Assembly (NCBI RefSeq): GCF_050859025.1 | Contig: NZ_CP138200.1 | Coordinates: 5,394,001-5,458,000, forward strand | Reading direction: 5' to 3' | DNA length: 64,000 bases | Source: Wukongibacter sp050859025 | Lineage (GTDB): Bacteria > Bacillota > Clostridia > Peptostreptococcales > Caminicellaceae | Part shown: positions 17,431-25,812 of the stretch, in pieces | How the letters are laid out: every line of letters starts with the position of its first letter | How positions within the stretch are numbered: position 1 is the stretch's first letter | Program-made: the position numbers and the translations under genes | The notes under the pieces: model-generated | Database searches by the model: none | Told to the model about the DNA's origin: nothing | The model's input: the letters and a program-made list of their open reading frames with translations, nothing else

Positions 17431-18195
17431 ATGAAACCAGATGTTGTTCAGTCGGTAGATAGAGCCTTTGATATATTAGAAGCTCTAAAAGCCGGTGAAA
17501 TAGGCTTAGTAGATTTATCAAAAAAAGTAAGTCTAAATAAAAGTACCGTCCATAGACTTTTAAATACTTTGATTTATAGAGGTTATGTCAATCAAAATCC
17601 TGAAAACAATAGATATAAACTGACTTTAAAGTTTTTAGAAATAGGCAATAATGCATTGAATTCCTTGGATATTGTGAGCATTGCAAAGCCCCATATTACA
17701 AAGCTCTCAAAAGAAACCAACGAGGTAGTTCATCTTGTATTAATCGAAAAGGATGAGATTGTATACATTGACAAGATAGAATCAAATAATACTATAAGGA
17801 TGCATTCTTATATCGGAAAAAGGATTCCTATCTATTGTACCGCCGTTGGCAAGGCCTATATGGCCCATTTGCAAAATGATGAGTTTCTATGTCTTTGGAA
17901 TGATATAAAGGACAAGCTTATCAGATTCACTGAAAATACAATTACTTCACAGGAGCATATGTTAAAAGAGATCAGCCATATCAAGAATGTTGGCTTTGCA
18001 ATGGATAACGAGGAGAATGAGGAGGGAGTAATATGTGTTGCCGCACCAATATTCAATTATGATAGAAGTATCAAATATGCTATCAGCATTTCTACTCCTA
18101 AAATGAGAATTGATGAAGGCAGAATACGATTCTTTGGAAAGCTGATTAAGGAAACGGCTAAGTCAATATCTGAAGACCTTGGATATATTTATTAA
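17431..18195 (+). CDS. IclR-family regulator, probable KdgR
   Basis: The 254-residue protein has an N-terminal IclR winged helix (VQSVDRAFDILEALKAGEIG, then LSKKVSLNKSTVHRLLNTL) and a C-terminal effector domain (TNEVVHLVLIEKDEIVYIDK, GKRIPIYCTAVGKAYMA). A GTG 12 bp upstream is in frame, but the ATG at 17431 has GAAGGGTGG 8 bp before it and is preferred. It stands directly before KDPG aldolase and KDG kinase genes, so it probably responds to 2-keto-3-deoxygluconate, like KdgR. Confidence 0.9.
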   Translation: MKPDVVQSVDRAFDILEALKAGEIGLVDLSKKVSLNKSTVHRLLNTLIYRGYVNQNPENNRYKLTLKFLEIGNNALNSLDIVSIAKPHITKLSKETNEVVHLVLIEKDEIVYIDKIESNNTIRMHSYIGKRIPIYCTAVGKAYMAHLQNDEFLCLWNDIKDKLIRFTENTITSQEHMLKEISHIKNVGFAMDNEENEEGVICVAAPIFNYDRSIKYAISISTPKMRIDEGRIRFFGKLIKETAKSISEDLGYIY

Positions 18196-18209
18196 TATCC
18201 AAGGTCTTC
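18172..18209 (+). terminator. intrinsic terminator overlapping the IclR stop
   Basis: GAAGACCTTGGATAT pairs perfectly with ATATCCAAGGTCTTC around an 8-nt loop, followed by TTTTTAT. The stem includes the last codons and stop of the IclR gene. Confidence 0.88.
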
Positions 18210-18277
18210 TTTTTATGCTTATTTTTAACCATTCATAAAAATTTTCTAACCTGCTAGAAAAAATTATAATTTTCCTC

Positions 18278-18352
18278 TTGCTAAATTGTCTTTTTTTTTT
18301 TATAATTGATACAAAGGTTCGAAATATAAAACTAAGTTTCATAATATGAAAC
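18278..18352 (+). promoter_or_regulatory. promoter and palindromic operator of the KDG operon
   Basis: TTGCTA (18278-18283) and TATAAT (18301-18306) are 17 bp apart. The 17-bp palindrome GTTTCATAATATGAAAC (18336-18352) follows in the early transcribed region and resembles IclR-type operators rich in TTTCA/TGAAA. It probably binds the IclR protein encoded just upstream. Confidence 0.7.
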
Positions 18353-18375
18353 CATTTCAATTAGGAGGGTCTTCC

Positions 18376-19005
18376 ATGAAAAGACATGAAATTATCAAGA
18401 GAATTGAAGACACAGGTATAGTTGCTGTTGTAAGAGCAGAAAACACAGAGAAGGCTATGAATATTTCAAAGGCGTGTATGGCTGGAGGAATTGATGCTAT
18501 AGAAATAACTTTTACTGTTCCTGGAGCACATAAAGTGATTGAAGATTTAACTAATGAATTTGGTGATAAGCTTTTGGTTGGTGCAGGTACAGTTCTTGAT
18601 AGTGAAACAGCAAGAATTGCCATACTTGCTGGAGCAAAATATATAGTTAGTGCTGCATTTGACCTAGAAACAGCAAAACTATGTAATAGATATCAAATTC
18701 CTTATATGCCTGGATGTATGACTATAAGCGAAATGATCAGAGCTATGGAAATCGGTGCAGATGTTATTAAGGTATTCCCGGGAAGTACATTTGGTCCATC
18801 CTTCATTAAGGCAGTTAAAGGTCCTCTTCCACAGGCTGTTTTAATGCCTACGGGTGGTGTTAGTCTGGATAATGTGGATCAGTGGATTAAAAACGGCTGC
18901 GTTGCAGTTGGTGCTGGAGGTGCCTTAACTAAGGGCTCTATGAATGATATAACTGAAACAGCGAAAAAATTTGTAGAAAAAATAAAGGAAGCAAGGAACT
19001 CATAA
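18376..19005 (+). CDS. eda: 2-keto-3-deoxy-6-phosphogluconate aldolase
   Basis: The 209-residue class I aldolase cleaves KDPG to pyruvate and glyceraldehyde-3-phosphate. Marks are GIVAVVRAEN, GIDAIEITFTVPGA (catalytic glutamate), GAGTVLDSETA, the Schiff-base lysine in ADVIKVFPGSTFGP and LMPTGGVSLDN. An ATG 30 bp upstream is in frame, but the chosen ATG has AGGAGGG 6 bp before it. It is followed by KDG kinase, which makes its substrate from KDG, so the pair finishes breakdown of uronates or pectin sugars. Confidence 0.95.
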   Translation: MKRHEIIKRIEDTGIVAVVRAENTEKAMNISKACMAGGIDAIEITFTVPGAHKVIEDLTNEFGDKLLVGAGTVLDSETARIAILAGAKYIVSAAFDLETAKLCNRYQIPYMPGCMTISEMIRAMEIGADVIKVFPGSTFGPSFIKAVKGPLPQAVLMPTGGVSLDNVDQWIKNGCVAVGAGGALTKGSMNDITETAKKFVEKIKEARNS

Positions 19006-19095
19006 TAGACAGATTTAGGTATTTAATTAATCTTTAAGTTTTCAAGAGCTTCACATATTAAAATAAATTATTAGTCAGTAAATGGAGGTATTTCT

Positions 19096-20118
19096 ATGAA
19101 AAAGGTTGTTACTATGGGCGAAATAATGCTTAGACTTTCTACACCTAAATATGAAAGATTTGTTCAATCCGATTCCTTTGATGTAGTGTACGGTGGTGGT
19201 GAAGCTAATGTTGCTGTATCCCTAGCTAATTATGGTTTAGATCCACATTTCATATCAAAGTTACCAAAAAATCCTATTGGAGATAGTGCAGTTAATCATT
19301 TAAGAAGATTTGGTGTTAATACCGATTATATAGCTAGAGGTGGCGATAGAGTTGGTATTTACTTTTTAGAGACTGGTGCTTCTATGAGACCTTCTAAGGT
19401 TGTTTATGACAGAGCAAATTCAGCAATAGCTGAAGCTGATATAGACGATTTCGATTTCGATGAAATTTTTAAAAACGCTGAATGGTTCCATTTTTCAGGT
19501 ATTACTCCAGCATTAAGTGAAAAAGGTGCGATTCTTACTGAAGAAGCTTTAAAGGCTGCTAAGAAGCATGGAGTTACAGTATCTGTTGACTTAAACTATA
19601 GGAAAAAGCTATGGACTCCTGAGAGAGCCAAAGAGGTTATGACTAAATTAATGCAATATGTTGATGTTTGTATAGGAAATGAAGAAGATGCAGAAAAGGT
19701 CCTTGGTTTCAAGCCAGGTAATACAGATGTTACTACTGGAGAATTAGAGCTTGATGGTTATAAGAGTATATTCAAGCAAATGAAAGAAGTCTTTGATTTC
19801 AGGTATGTAGTTACAACCTTAAGAGAAAGTTATTCAGCATCAGATAATGGTTGGTCAGCTTTAATATATGATGGAAATGAGTTTTATCATTCTAAAAAGT
19901 ATGATGTAAGAATAGTCGATAGAGTTGGTGGAGGAGATTCCTTTGCTGGTGGATTAATCTACTCCCTTGTAAGTGGTAAAAATTTCAAAGATGCACTAGA
20001 GTTTGCAGTTGCGGCCTCCGCATTAAAGCATACTATACATGGTGACTTCAATCTAGTTACCGTTAATGAGGTTGAAACTCTAGCAAATGGAGATGCTTCT
20101 GGTAGGGTTCAAAGATAA
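19096..20118 (+). CDS. kdgK: 2-keto-3-deoxygluconate kinase (PfkB family)
   Basis: The 340-residue sugar kinase belongs to the ribokinase/PfkB family. It has GGGEANVAVSLANYG near the start and RVGGGDSFAGGLIYSL with the catalytic aspartate (GGGD) near residue 278. It phosphorylates KDG at C6 for the aldolase encoded 90 bp upstream. The ATG follows ATGGAGG. The pairing with eda and an IclR regulator makes KDG a better guess than fructose or ribose. Confidence 0.93.
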   Translation: MKKVVTMGEIMLRLSTPKYERFVQSDSFDVVYGGGEANVAVSLANYGLDPHFISKLPKNPIGDSAVNHLRRFGVNTDYIARGGDRVGIYFLETGASMRPSKVVYDRANSAIAEADIDDFDFDEIFKNAEWFHFSGITPALSEKGAILTEEALKAAKKHGVTVSVDLNYRKKLWTPERAKEVMTKLMQYVDVCIGNEEDAEKVLGFKPGNTDVTTGELELDGYKSIFKQMKEVFDFRYVVTTLRESYSASDNGWSALIYDGNEFYHSKKYDVRIVDRVGGGDSFAGGLIYSLVSGKNFKDALEFAVAASALKHTIHGDFNLVTVNEVETLANGDASGRVQR

Positions 20119-20205
20119 CTCATACTTAAATAAATTTTATAATATTTAACATGCCAACCTCTTATTTTATATAAATTTTCATTATAAATCCTCACATTCC
20201 AAAGG

Positions 20206-20245
20206 GGGGTGAACTTATAAAAGTATTATCTTATGAGTTCACCCC
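20206..20245 (+). terminator. hairpin after kdgK
   Basis: GGGGTGAACT pairs with AGTTCACCCC across a 20-nt, partly paired loop. There is no clear T tract, so termination or message protection are both possible. Confidence 0.5.
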
Positions 20246-20293
20246 TTGAGGTTATAATCTAAGGTTTTCCCCACTTAAAATAGATGTATATAG

Positions 20294-20332
20294 TACAAAG
20301 GAGAAGTCCTTGATAAGGACTTCTCCTTTGTA
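20294..20332. terminator. strong bidirectional terminator between kdgK and the SPFH gene
   Basis: An 18-bp perfect stem starting TACAAAGGAGAAGTCCTT with a 3-nt loop. It lies 7 bp beyond the minus-strand stop at 20339 and serves both convergent operons. Confidence 0.8.
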
Positions 20333-20338
20333 TTTATA

Positions 20339-21547
20339 TTATTTCTGTGGAGCCTTTTCTCCCGTCAACCCAGGTAATCCTAAGAACATATTTGCATTTT
20401 TAGAATCCGTTACAAGTGTACTTGGATATTCTCCATTCCATCTCTTAGCTCTCTCAAGTTCCGCTTCTGCTTCCATAATCATAACTTCCATTTGCTTTAA
20501 TCTAAGCTCCTGCTCTAGTACTGAAGCCTTTATCTTAACAGCTGTTGCTTCGGCCTCTGCTTGTTCTACCTTTAATTGGTTTAGTGATTTTTGAGCCTCA
20601 AGCTGTGCTTGAGCTTCTGATTGAGCTTTTTCAACATTACGCTTATTGATGGCTTGTTGAGTCTGATACTCTTTTTCTGCTTTGAACTTTTCATCTATTG
20701 CTTTTTGTATCTCCGCATTTTCAGGTGATAGACCACCCTTCATACCTAAAACAGTTATTGTAATACCTCTTTCCTTGAAATATTCAATCGCACCCTTCAC
20801 TTCCATCTTAGCTGACTGGGCCGGTGAATATGGTTTTATTTCATTTCCATTATCATCATATTCAGCTTTAATTTCTGGTACTGCATCTACTTTCTCTTTT
20901 CCGTTTCTTATATAGCTTATAATCAAGTCCTTTTTAGCAATAACTTCTTCATATGACATTGTACCTGCTATTTCAGCATATAGTGCCTCAACCATTGGTC
21001 TTATTTCTGTATCCATTATAGCAGCAAGCGGTCTTTCTCCATAATTGAATCTATATTTTACTGCATCACTTTCCTTTATCATAGCTGTACAGTTCATTCC
21101 ACTATAAAAGGTTATACTGTCCTTAGCTTCAACCTTTATTGCCTCATCTGCATCTTTGTTCGTTCCTCCAGGTCCATTTACCCATTCACGAGTAACAGGT
21201 GTTCTATCAATAATAAGTAATCTTGAGCTTTGTCTCCACTCGCCCTGACTTGGCAAACGTCCTGTTTGTAACCAATAGTGAGGTATTTGGATATCCTTTT
21301 CTCTTACAAGCTCTGCAAGCATATCATCCTCACTTGTGAACTTCTTCTGATTATCACTGTCTCCACGAACTGCTACTAAAAAGGCCGTTTGATTAGACTG
21401 TATTGTTACTATCTCTGGTCTGTCATATGGCTTTCTAAATATGCTAAAAACAGTAAAACCAATTATTACAACAAATATAACTAATACTATTTTCCCAACT
21501 GGTAGCTTCTTCAAATCAGGTTTTGGAATTTTACTTTCACTTTCCAT
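20339..21547 (-). CDS. SPFH/Band 7 domain membrane protein
   Basis: The 402-residue protein has one N-terminal membrane helix (VGKIVLVIFVVIIGFTVFSIF, about residues 17-38), an SPFH-like domain with internal insertions (about 40-260), and a long charged coiled coil (about 280-370) rich in Glu, Ala, Gln and Lys. It ends with a Gly/Pro-rich tail. SPFH proteins oligomerise into membrane scaffolds (flotillin, HflK-like). Its partner is the 80-residue membrane protein encoded 22 bp upstream. The exact role is unknown. Confidence 0.8.
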   Translation of the reverse strand: MESESKIPKPDLKKLPVGKIVLVIFVVIIGFTVFSIFRKPYDRPEIVTIQSNQTAFLVAVRGDSDNQKKFTSEDDMLAELVREKDIQIPHYWLQTGRLPSQGEWRQSSRLLIIDRTPVTREWVNGPGGTNKDADEAIKVEAKDSITFYSGMNCTAMIKESDAVKYRFNYGERPLAAIMDTEIRPMVEALYAEIAGTMSYEEVIAKKDLIISYIRNGKEKVDAVPEIKAEYDDNGNEIKPYSPAQSAKMEVKGAIEYFKERGITITVLGMKGGLSPENAEIQKAIDEKFKAEKEYQTQQAINKRNVEKAQSEAQAQLEAQKSLNQLKVEQAEAEATAVKIKASVLEQELRLKQMEVMIMEAEAELERAKRWNGEYPSTLVTDSKNANMFLGLPGLTGEKAPQK

Positions 21548-21569
21548 TTTCTTGTCCCCCTTAAATGGT

Positions 21570-21812
21570 CTATACTCTACCTAATAAAGCCTTAATCTCT
21601 TTAAGCCATAGCAATACTGCTAATGCCAATAAAACAAGCCATAAATAACTGTGGATAAACTGTAGATATTGTAATCCATTAAAAGCAATCTGTGGGTTAT
21701 CGGCTTGTTGTAAAGCTAAATTTCCTTGCATGTTTGGATAAATAACAGCATCAAATACATAATTAGTAATAACTAGAACTATACTTAGCATTATTTTTGT
21801 CATCTTAGACAA
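21570..21812 (-). CDS. 80-residue two-helix membrane protein, SPFH partner
   Basis: Two hydrophobic segments (IMLSIVLVITNYVFDAVI, and WLVLLALAVLLWL near the end) flank a polar loop with NMQGNLALQQADNPQ. The start is a TTG placed 8 bp after GGGGGGA; the internal ATG is too far from that site. It sits 22 bp before the SPFH gene and is surely co-transcribed. I do not recognise a named family. Confidence 0.7.
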   Translation of the reverse strand: MSKMTKIMLSIVLVITNYVFDAVIYPNMQGNLALQQADNPQIAFNGLQYLQFIHSYLWLVLLALAVLLWLKEIKALLGRV

Positions 21813-22095
21813 TTACTACTCCCCCCTTTATCCCAATCTAATTTTACTTTTTGGATTACAACTTCCTTTTATCCTATTATTTATCTTTGTTAATTTCTAC
21901 ACAATTCGATTTTTTCCTCCTTTTTTTAACATTCTTCTCACTTTCATATCTTATTACCTCTATTTTCTTCTCAATCTGATTTCTCAAAATTTTCATTGTT
22001 TTTATGCTACTTTTCCTTTGTATTCTTCTAGAAACACAACACTATATATATTCAAATTATATTATTTATATGAAGTTCACATTTGCAGACAAAAA
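21813..22095. other. AT-rich intergenic region
   Basis: Nothing recognisable apart from the terminator at its right end. The strand upstream of the SPFH operon is very T-rich and should hold that operon's promoter, but no clear box pair was seen. Confidence 0.4.
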
Positions 22096-22120
22096 GAGAG
22101 GATACCTCTAGTATCCTCTC
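22096..22120 (-). terminator. terminator of the dha operon
   Basis: GAGAGGATAC pairs perfectly with GTATCCTCTC around a 5-nt loop, followed on the minus strand by TTTTTGTC. It lies 140 bp beyond the DJ-1 stop. Confidence 0.8.
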
Positions 22121-22260
22121 ATCTTCTAATGTCTTACATGCTTTATTGATTTTCTTAAAAATCTATTACATTTTTTATATCATGATTAGAATCATTAACC
22201 TGTTTCTTCTAAGTCATTAGTAAAAACAAAGAACAACAAAGCCCCTCGTTTCGATTAGAT

Positions 22261-22785
22261 TTATTTTTGAGAAATGACCTCAATAAAATCTCTCATATAA
22301 TTCGGCAAATCCGGCGGTCTTCTACTTGATATTATATGTCCATCAACGACACTAGGCACATCAGCCCATATGGCACCTGCGTTTTCCATATCATCCTTTA
22401 TACCGGGAGTACTTGTTACTTTCTTACCCTCTAATATCTTTGCAGATATAAGCACCCAACCAGCATGACATATTTGTCCTATTGGCTTTTTATTGTCATT
22501 CATATGCTTCACAATATCTATTACCTCTTTAAATCTTCTTAATTTATCCGGTGCCCATCCTCCAGGTACCAATAGAGCATCATAGTTTGATGGATCTATC
22601 TCAGAAAAGCTGAAATTCGATTGTGCAGGTACTCCGTATTTACCCCTGTACTTTTTATTTGCATCTTCTCCAACTATGTCTACTACTGCTCCTTCTTCTC
22701 TCAATCTTAAAATCGGATACCACAGCTCTAAATCTTCAAAATCATCGTGGATAAGGGCCATAATTCTTTTATCCTTTAATCTCAT
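22261..22785 (-). CDS. DJ-1/PfpI family protein
   Basis: The 174-residue protein has the PfpI/YhbO fold. The nucleophile elbow is GQICHAGW (Cys near 106), preceded by LLVPGGWAPD, with an N-terminal acidic residue in DDFEDLELWYP. Family members act as protein deglycases or glyoxalases against reactive carbonyls. At the end of the dihydroxyacetone kinase operon this makes sense, since DHA and its phosphate generate methylglyoxal. Its ATG overlaps the stop of the shifted frame of the EI remnant upstream. Confidence 0.92.
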   Translation of the reverse strand: MRLKDKRIMALIHDDFEDLELWYPILRLREEGAVVDIVGEDANKKYRGKYGVPAQSNFSFSEIDPSNYDALLVPGGWAPDKLRRFKEVIDIVKHMNDNKKPIGQICHAGWVLISAKILEGKKVTSTPGIKDDMENAGAIWADVPSVVDGHIISSRRPPDLPNYMRDFIEVISQK

Positions 22786-22803
22786 ATCAACACCTCAATT
22801 TCA

Positions 22804-22986
22804 TCATTGACTATGGAGTTTCGCTTTATAGCGTCCAATTGCTGGACTGACTTTTTTAAACTTAGCAGCTTCATTATTTAATTCTTCATTAGAAATCTTT
22901 TCACTATTTATTACTATTTCTGACTCATCTAGTATCAATACCTTCCCTATACCAATACCAGCTGAAGCTCCTATTCCTTTCTTCAC
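22804..22986 (-). pseudogene. N-terminal remnant of PTS enzyme I (third domain of DhaM)
   Basis: The frame starts at a GTG behind AGAGGGTGA and reads KKGIGASAGIGIGKVLIL, the typical start of enzyme I. It becomes unlike EI after a run of six A. One base fewer in that run would continue as an EI-like helix (SVQQLDAIKRNSIVND) up to the DJ-1 start. The phospho-histidine swivel domain is absent. In E. coli, DhaM is one chain of EIIA, HPr and an EI N-terminal part; here these are separate genes and the EI part is reduced to 60-70 residues. Loss of function is likely. Confidence 0.75.
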
Positions 22987-22998
22987 AGCTTCACCCTC

Positions 22999-23259
22999 TT
23001 ATTCCTCACAGTTTTCAATAAACTTAACCAATTCGTCTACTGCTTGTATTTCATCTTCTCCTAGGGCTGAAATTACGATTTCACTATTAAATCTTATTCC
23101 ACCAGCTAGTACAGCTAAAATACTCTTGGCATTAACACTTTTCTCTCCTATTTGCAAATTTACATCAGATTTAAATTTTGATGCTGTCTGGACAAGTTGT
23201 GAGGCAGGTCTAGCGTGCAATCCATTTTGATTTTTTACAATTACCTTTCTTTTATACAA
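22999..23259 (-). CDS. HPr-like phosphocarrier of the DHA kinase system
   Basis: The 86-residue HPr has the active-site histidine at residue 15 in NGLHARPASQLV and the regulatory serine at 46 in NAKSILAVLAGGI. The start is TTG with AGGAGG 7 bp before it. Its position after dhaM matches the HPr domain of the fused enterobacterial DhaM, so it probably passes phosphate from enzyme I to DhaM. Use as a general HPr cannot be ruled out. Confidence 0.9.
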   Translation of the reverse strand: MYKRKVIVKNQNGLHARPASQLVQTASKFKSDVNLQIGEKSVNAKSILAVLAGGIRFNSEIVISALGEDEIQAVDELVKFIENCEE

Positions 23260-23272
23260 TACAAGACCTCCT

Positions 23273-23665
23273 TTATATCTTGACTATGTTTTTGCTTTTC
23301 TTAGCTGTTGATAAAACCTTCTCTAGAGAGCTTCCTGTAGATGCCTGAACAACTGCACCGATGCTACCCTCAACTATAGGGGCATCTGCTATTACTACTC
23401 TTTTTTTAAGATCTTCATCCAATAGATCTAGTGCAAGCTCTGTACTCATTATTGCACTTCCCATATCAACTAATATTAGCACACCGTCACCATCATCAGC
23501 CCTAATAATAGCTTCCATTATCTTCATAGTATCGGTTCCAATTCTACCGTCTTCTGTACCTCCAGCAGCTTCTATTTTCTGCCCAGCAATCGCCATTTGT
23601 CTATTTAGCTCTACCACTCCCTCTGCTATTTTTTCACTATGGGATACTATTACAATTCCTACCAT
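23273..23665 (-). CDS. dhaM: PTS-dependent dihydroxyacetone kinase phosphotransferase subunit DhaM
   Basis: The 130-residue single-domain DhaM has the mannose EIIA-like fold. The phospho-histidine is His9 in VIVSHSEKIAEG. GTDTMKIMEAI and VLILVDMGSAIMSTELALDLL are further family signatures. It phosphorylates ADP bound to DhaL, using phosphate from HPr. It starts 12 bp after dhaL ends. Confidence 0.94.
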   Translation of the reverse strand: MVGIVIVSHSEKIAEGVVELNRQMAIAGQKIEAAGGTEDGRIGTDTMKIMEAIIRADDGDGVLILVDMGSAIMSTELALDLLDEDLKKRVVIADAPIVEGSIGAVVQASTGSSLEKVLSTAKKSKNIVKI

Positions 23666-23677
23666 ATCTAAGTCCTC

Positions 23678-24307
23678 CTAACTGTTTAAGGTCTCAGCTA
23701 TTGTCTTTATCATTAGATAAGTTGAAGTGGCTCCTGGGTCCTGATGACCTATACTTCTATCACCAAGATAGCTGGCTCTTCCCTTAGTTGCCTTTATTGT
23801 TTTGGTGTATTCCACACCATCTGCTGCGGCTTTTTGTGCTCTATTAAAGGCCTCTGACATTGTATTTCCATCTTGTAAAGAACTCTTTATTTCTTCAAAT
23901 GCCGGAATTAAAGCATCTAACATAGTCTTCTCTCCTTTTTCTGCTTTACCTCTCATAACGATTCCTTTAATCGCCTCATCAAACATCTTCACAACATCAT
24001 CATTCTCAAGCTCCATTTTCCCATTTACAACCATTGCCGCCTTTAAGAAAGCTGTACCGTAAAGGGGTCCAGAAGCACCACCAACAGTTGATATCAATGT
24101 CATTGCTATAGTTTTAAGTATAGCTCCACAATCCTTGTCCTTCACTGTATCTATTTTTTCTTCAACAGCTCTAAAACCTTTATTCATATTGATTCCATGA
24201 TCGCCATCACCTATGGCTGCATCTAGATCCGTAAGGAACTGTCTGTTCTCTTGTATAATCTTAGCTATATTCTTTAAGATATCTAATAATTTATCTCTAG
24301 TTATCAT
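23678..24307 (-). CDS. dhaL: dihydroxyacetone kinase subunit DhaL
   Basis: At 209 residues this is a normal DhaL, the ADP/ATP-binding subunit. LDAAIGDGDHGINMNKGF gives the conserved aspartates for Mg2+, and TVGGASGPLYGTAFLKAA and RSIGHQDPGATS complete the nucleotide site. It works with DhaK and DhaM to convert dihydroxyacetone to DHAP in the cytoplasm. It lies 65 bp after dhaK. Confidence 0.96.
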   Translation of the reverse strand: MITRDKLLDILKNIAKIIQENRQFLTDLDAAIGDGDHGINMNKGFRAVEEKIDTVKDKDCGAILKTIAMTLISTVGGASGPLYGTAFLKAAMVVNGKMELENDDVVKMFDEAIKGIVMRGKAEKGEKTMLDALIPAFEEIKSSLQDGNTMSEAFNRAQKAAADGVEYTKTIKATKGRASYLGDRSIGHQDPGATSTYLMIKTIAETLNS

Positions 24308-24372
24308 AATTAATCACTCCTCACCTATTTCTCAATAATCAAATTGGGATAGAATTAAATCCACCCCAATTC

Positions 24373-25371
24373 TTATAGCACTTTAAATGCTGGTGTATCA
24401 GCTTTAGAGTCTAATAATTCCTTGAGCTCATCGTCAAGCTTTAATATAGATATCGAAAAACCAGCCATCTCCAATGAAGTCATGTAATTCCCTACAATCG
24501 TTTTATAGGTCTTAATACCTTTTTCTTTTAATAGCTTATCTACTTCATTATTAACTATATATAATTCCATTAAAGGAGTTCCACCTAAACCATTTATTAG
24601 AACTGCTACTTCCTCTTGTTTTTTTATTTCTATGTCAGCAAAAATCTTATCCATTAAATCCTTTGTTATTTCAGTTGCTGACTTTATTTTCTCTCTATGG
24701 GTTCCTGGTTCACCATGTATCCCAAGTCCAACCTCCATTTCATCCTCAGCCAATTCAAAGCCTGGTTTACCTGCTGCCGGAACTGTACAAGGCGTTAATG
24801 ACATTCCCATTGATCTTACATTAGATATAACCTTTTCAGCAACTCTCTTAACCTCTGATAAATCCATTCCTTTTTCAGCTGCTGCGCCAGCAATTTTATG
24901 TATAAATATGGTTCCTGCTATCCCTCTTCTACCTGTAGTCCATGTACTATTCTCAACAGCGACATCATCATTTACTACAACACTATCTGTCTTTATATTT
25001 TCTGCCTCTGCCAGCTCTCCAGCCATTTCAAAATTCATAACGTCTCCAGTATAATTCTTAATAACCAAAAGTACTCCAGCCCCTCCGTCAACTGCCTTCA
25101 CAGCTTCAAAGACCTGATCTGGAGTTGGAGATGTAAATACCTCACCTGCCACTGCACCATCAAGCATTCCCTCTCCTACAAAGCCACCGTGGGAAGGCTC
25201 ATGTCCACTTCCTCCACCACTTACCAATGCAACCTTTCCCTTTACAGGTCCCTTTGCCCTTACTAAAACATCAAATCCCTCAAGCCTTTTCACGTATTCT
25301 GGATGTGCTTTTGCTATTCCTTCAAGCATTTCATTCACTACATTTTCAGGATTGTTAATAATCTTCTTCAT
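24373..25371 (-). CDS. dhaK: dihydroxyacetone kinase subunit DhaK
   Basis: This 332-residue subunit binds dihydroxyacetone covalently through the histidine in LGIHGEPGTHRE near residue 218. GGGSGHEPSHGGFVG and MSLTPCTVPAAG are classical DhaK motifs. It is the first gene of the operon. The leader upstream carries repeats A2 and B3 and starts at a sigma-54 promoter about 310 bp away. Confidence 0.97.
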   Translation of the reverse strand: MKKIINNPENVVNEMLEGIAKAHPEYVKRLEGFDVLVRAKGPVKGKVALVSGGGSGHEPSHGGFVGEGMLDGAVAGEVFTSPTPDQVFEAVKAVDGGAGVLLVIKNYTGDVMNFEMAGELAEAENIKTDSVVVNDDVAVENSTWTTGRRGIAGTIFIHKIAGAAAEKGMDLSEVKRVAEKVISNVRSMGMSLTPCTVPAAGKPGFELAEDEMEVGLGIHGEPGTHREKIKSATEITKDLMDKIFADIEIKKQEEVAVLINGLGGTPLMELYIVNNEVDKLLKEKGIKTYKTIVGNYMTSLEMAGFSISILKLDDELKELLDSKADTPAFKVL

Positions 25372-25410
25372 AACATACTCCTCCTTTATTTTAGGGATTA
25401 ATTTAAGAGA

Positions 25411-25506
25411 TTATAGTGAAGGCTTTAACTTATACACATCAAAACTCTATAGAATCACCGGATATTTTGATATGTATAAATTCAATTCCACTAGGAACTC
25501 TCAATA
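25411..25506. repeat. dispersed palindromic repeat family A, copy 2
   Basis: The centre contains TTATACACATCAAAA facing TTTTGATATGTATAA. The outer parts resemble copy 1, ending in AGGAACTCTCAATA. It lies in the dhaK 5' leader, 40 bp before the start codon. Confidence 0.65.
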
Positions 25507-25547
25507 CAGGTCACCAACATTAGAATGAAATAAAATTCAAATAAAAT

Positions 25548-25606
25548 AATGAACGCTTCTACATTTTTCTATGAAAATTTATTTAACCTTGAAGTTGCTT
25601 ATCTAT
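25548..25606 (+). repeat. dispersed repeat family B, copy 3
   Basis: These 59 bp align without gaps to 16012-16070 and, inverted, to 1431-1489. It lies in the leader of the dha operon between the sigma-54 promoter and repeat A2. Confidence 0.75.
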
Positions 25607-25686
25607 AATGTCTCACATTCTTGAAATATACATTCCATGTCCATTTTTCTTCTTTTAAAATTACTACCCTTTATATAATTATATAC

Positions 25687-25702
25687 GCATTATTTATGCC
25701 AA
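25687..25702 (-). promoter_or_regulatory. sigma-54 promoter of the dha operon
   Basis: The minus strand reads TTGGCATAAATAATGC, with GG and GC separated by exactly 10 bp as required for the -24/-12 elements. A sigma-54 activator gene lies immediately upstream, so the assignment is consistent. Position 25745-25787 holds an imperfect inverted AGTATT/AATACT repeat that could be the activator site. Confidence 0.8.
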
Positions 25703-25812
25703 TTTTTAAAAAAAGGACAAAAAAGTTTTTTTTTGCCTAATTAAAGTATTTTACTGTTTTCCATAGTAAGGCAATACTATTTATTATTAAGTCCAGCCTC
25801 ATATAGATAGAA

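Noticed and set aside
22804..22986. Programmed frameshift in the enzyme I fragment
   Set aside because: The A6 run would need a +1 shift, not the usual -1, and the extended product still lacks the phospho-histidine domain, so decay is simpler.
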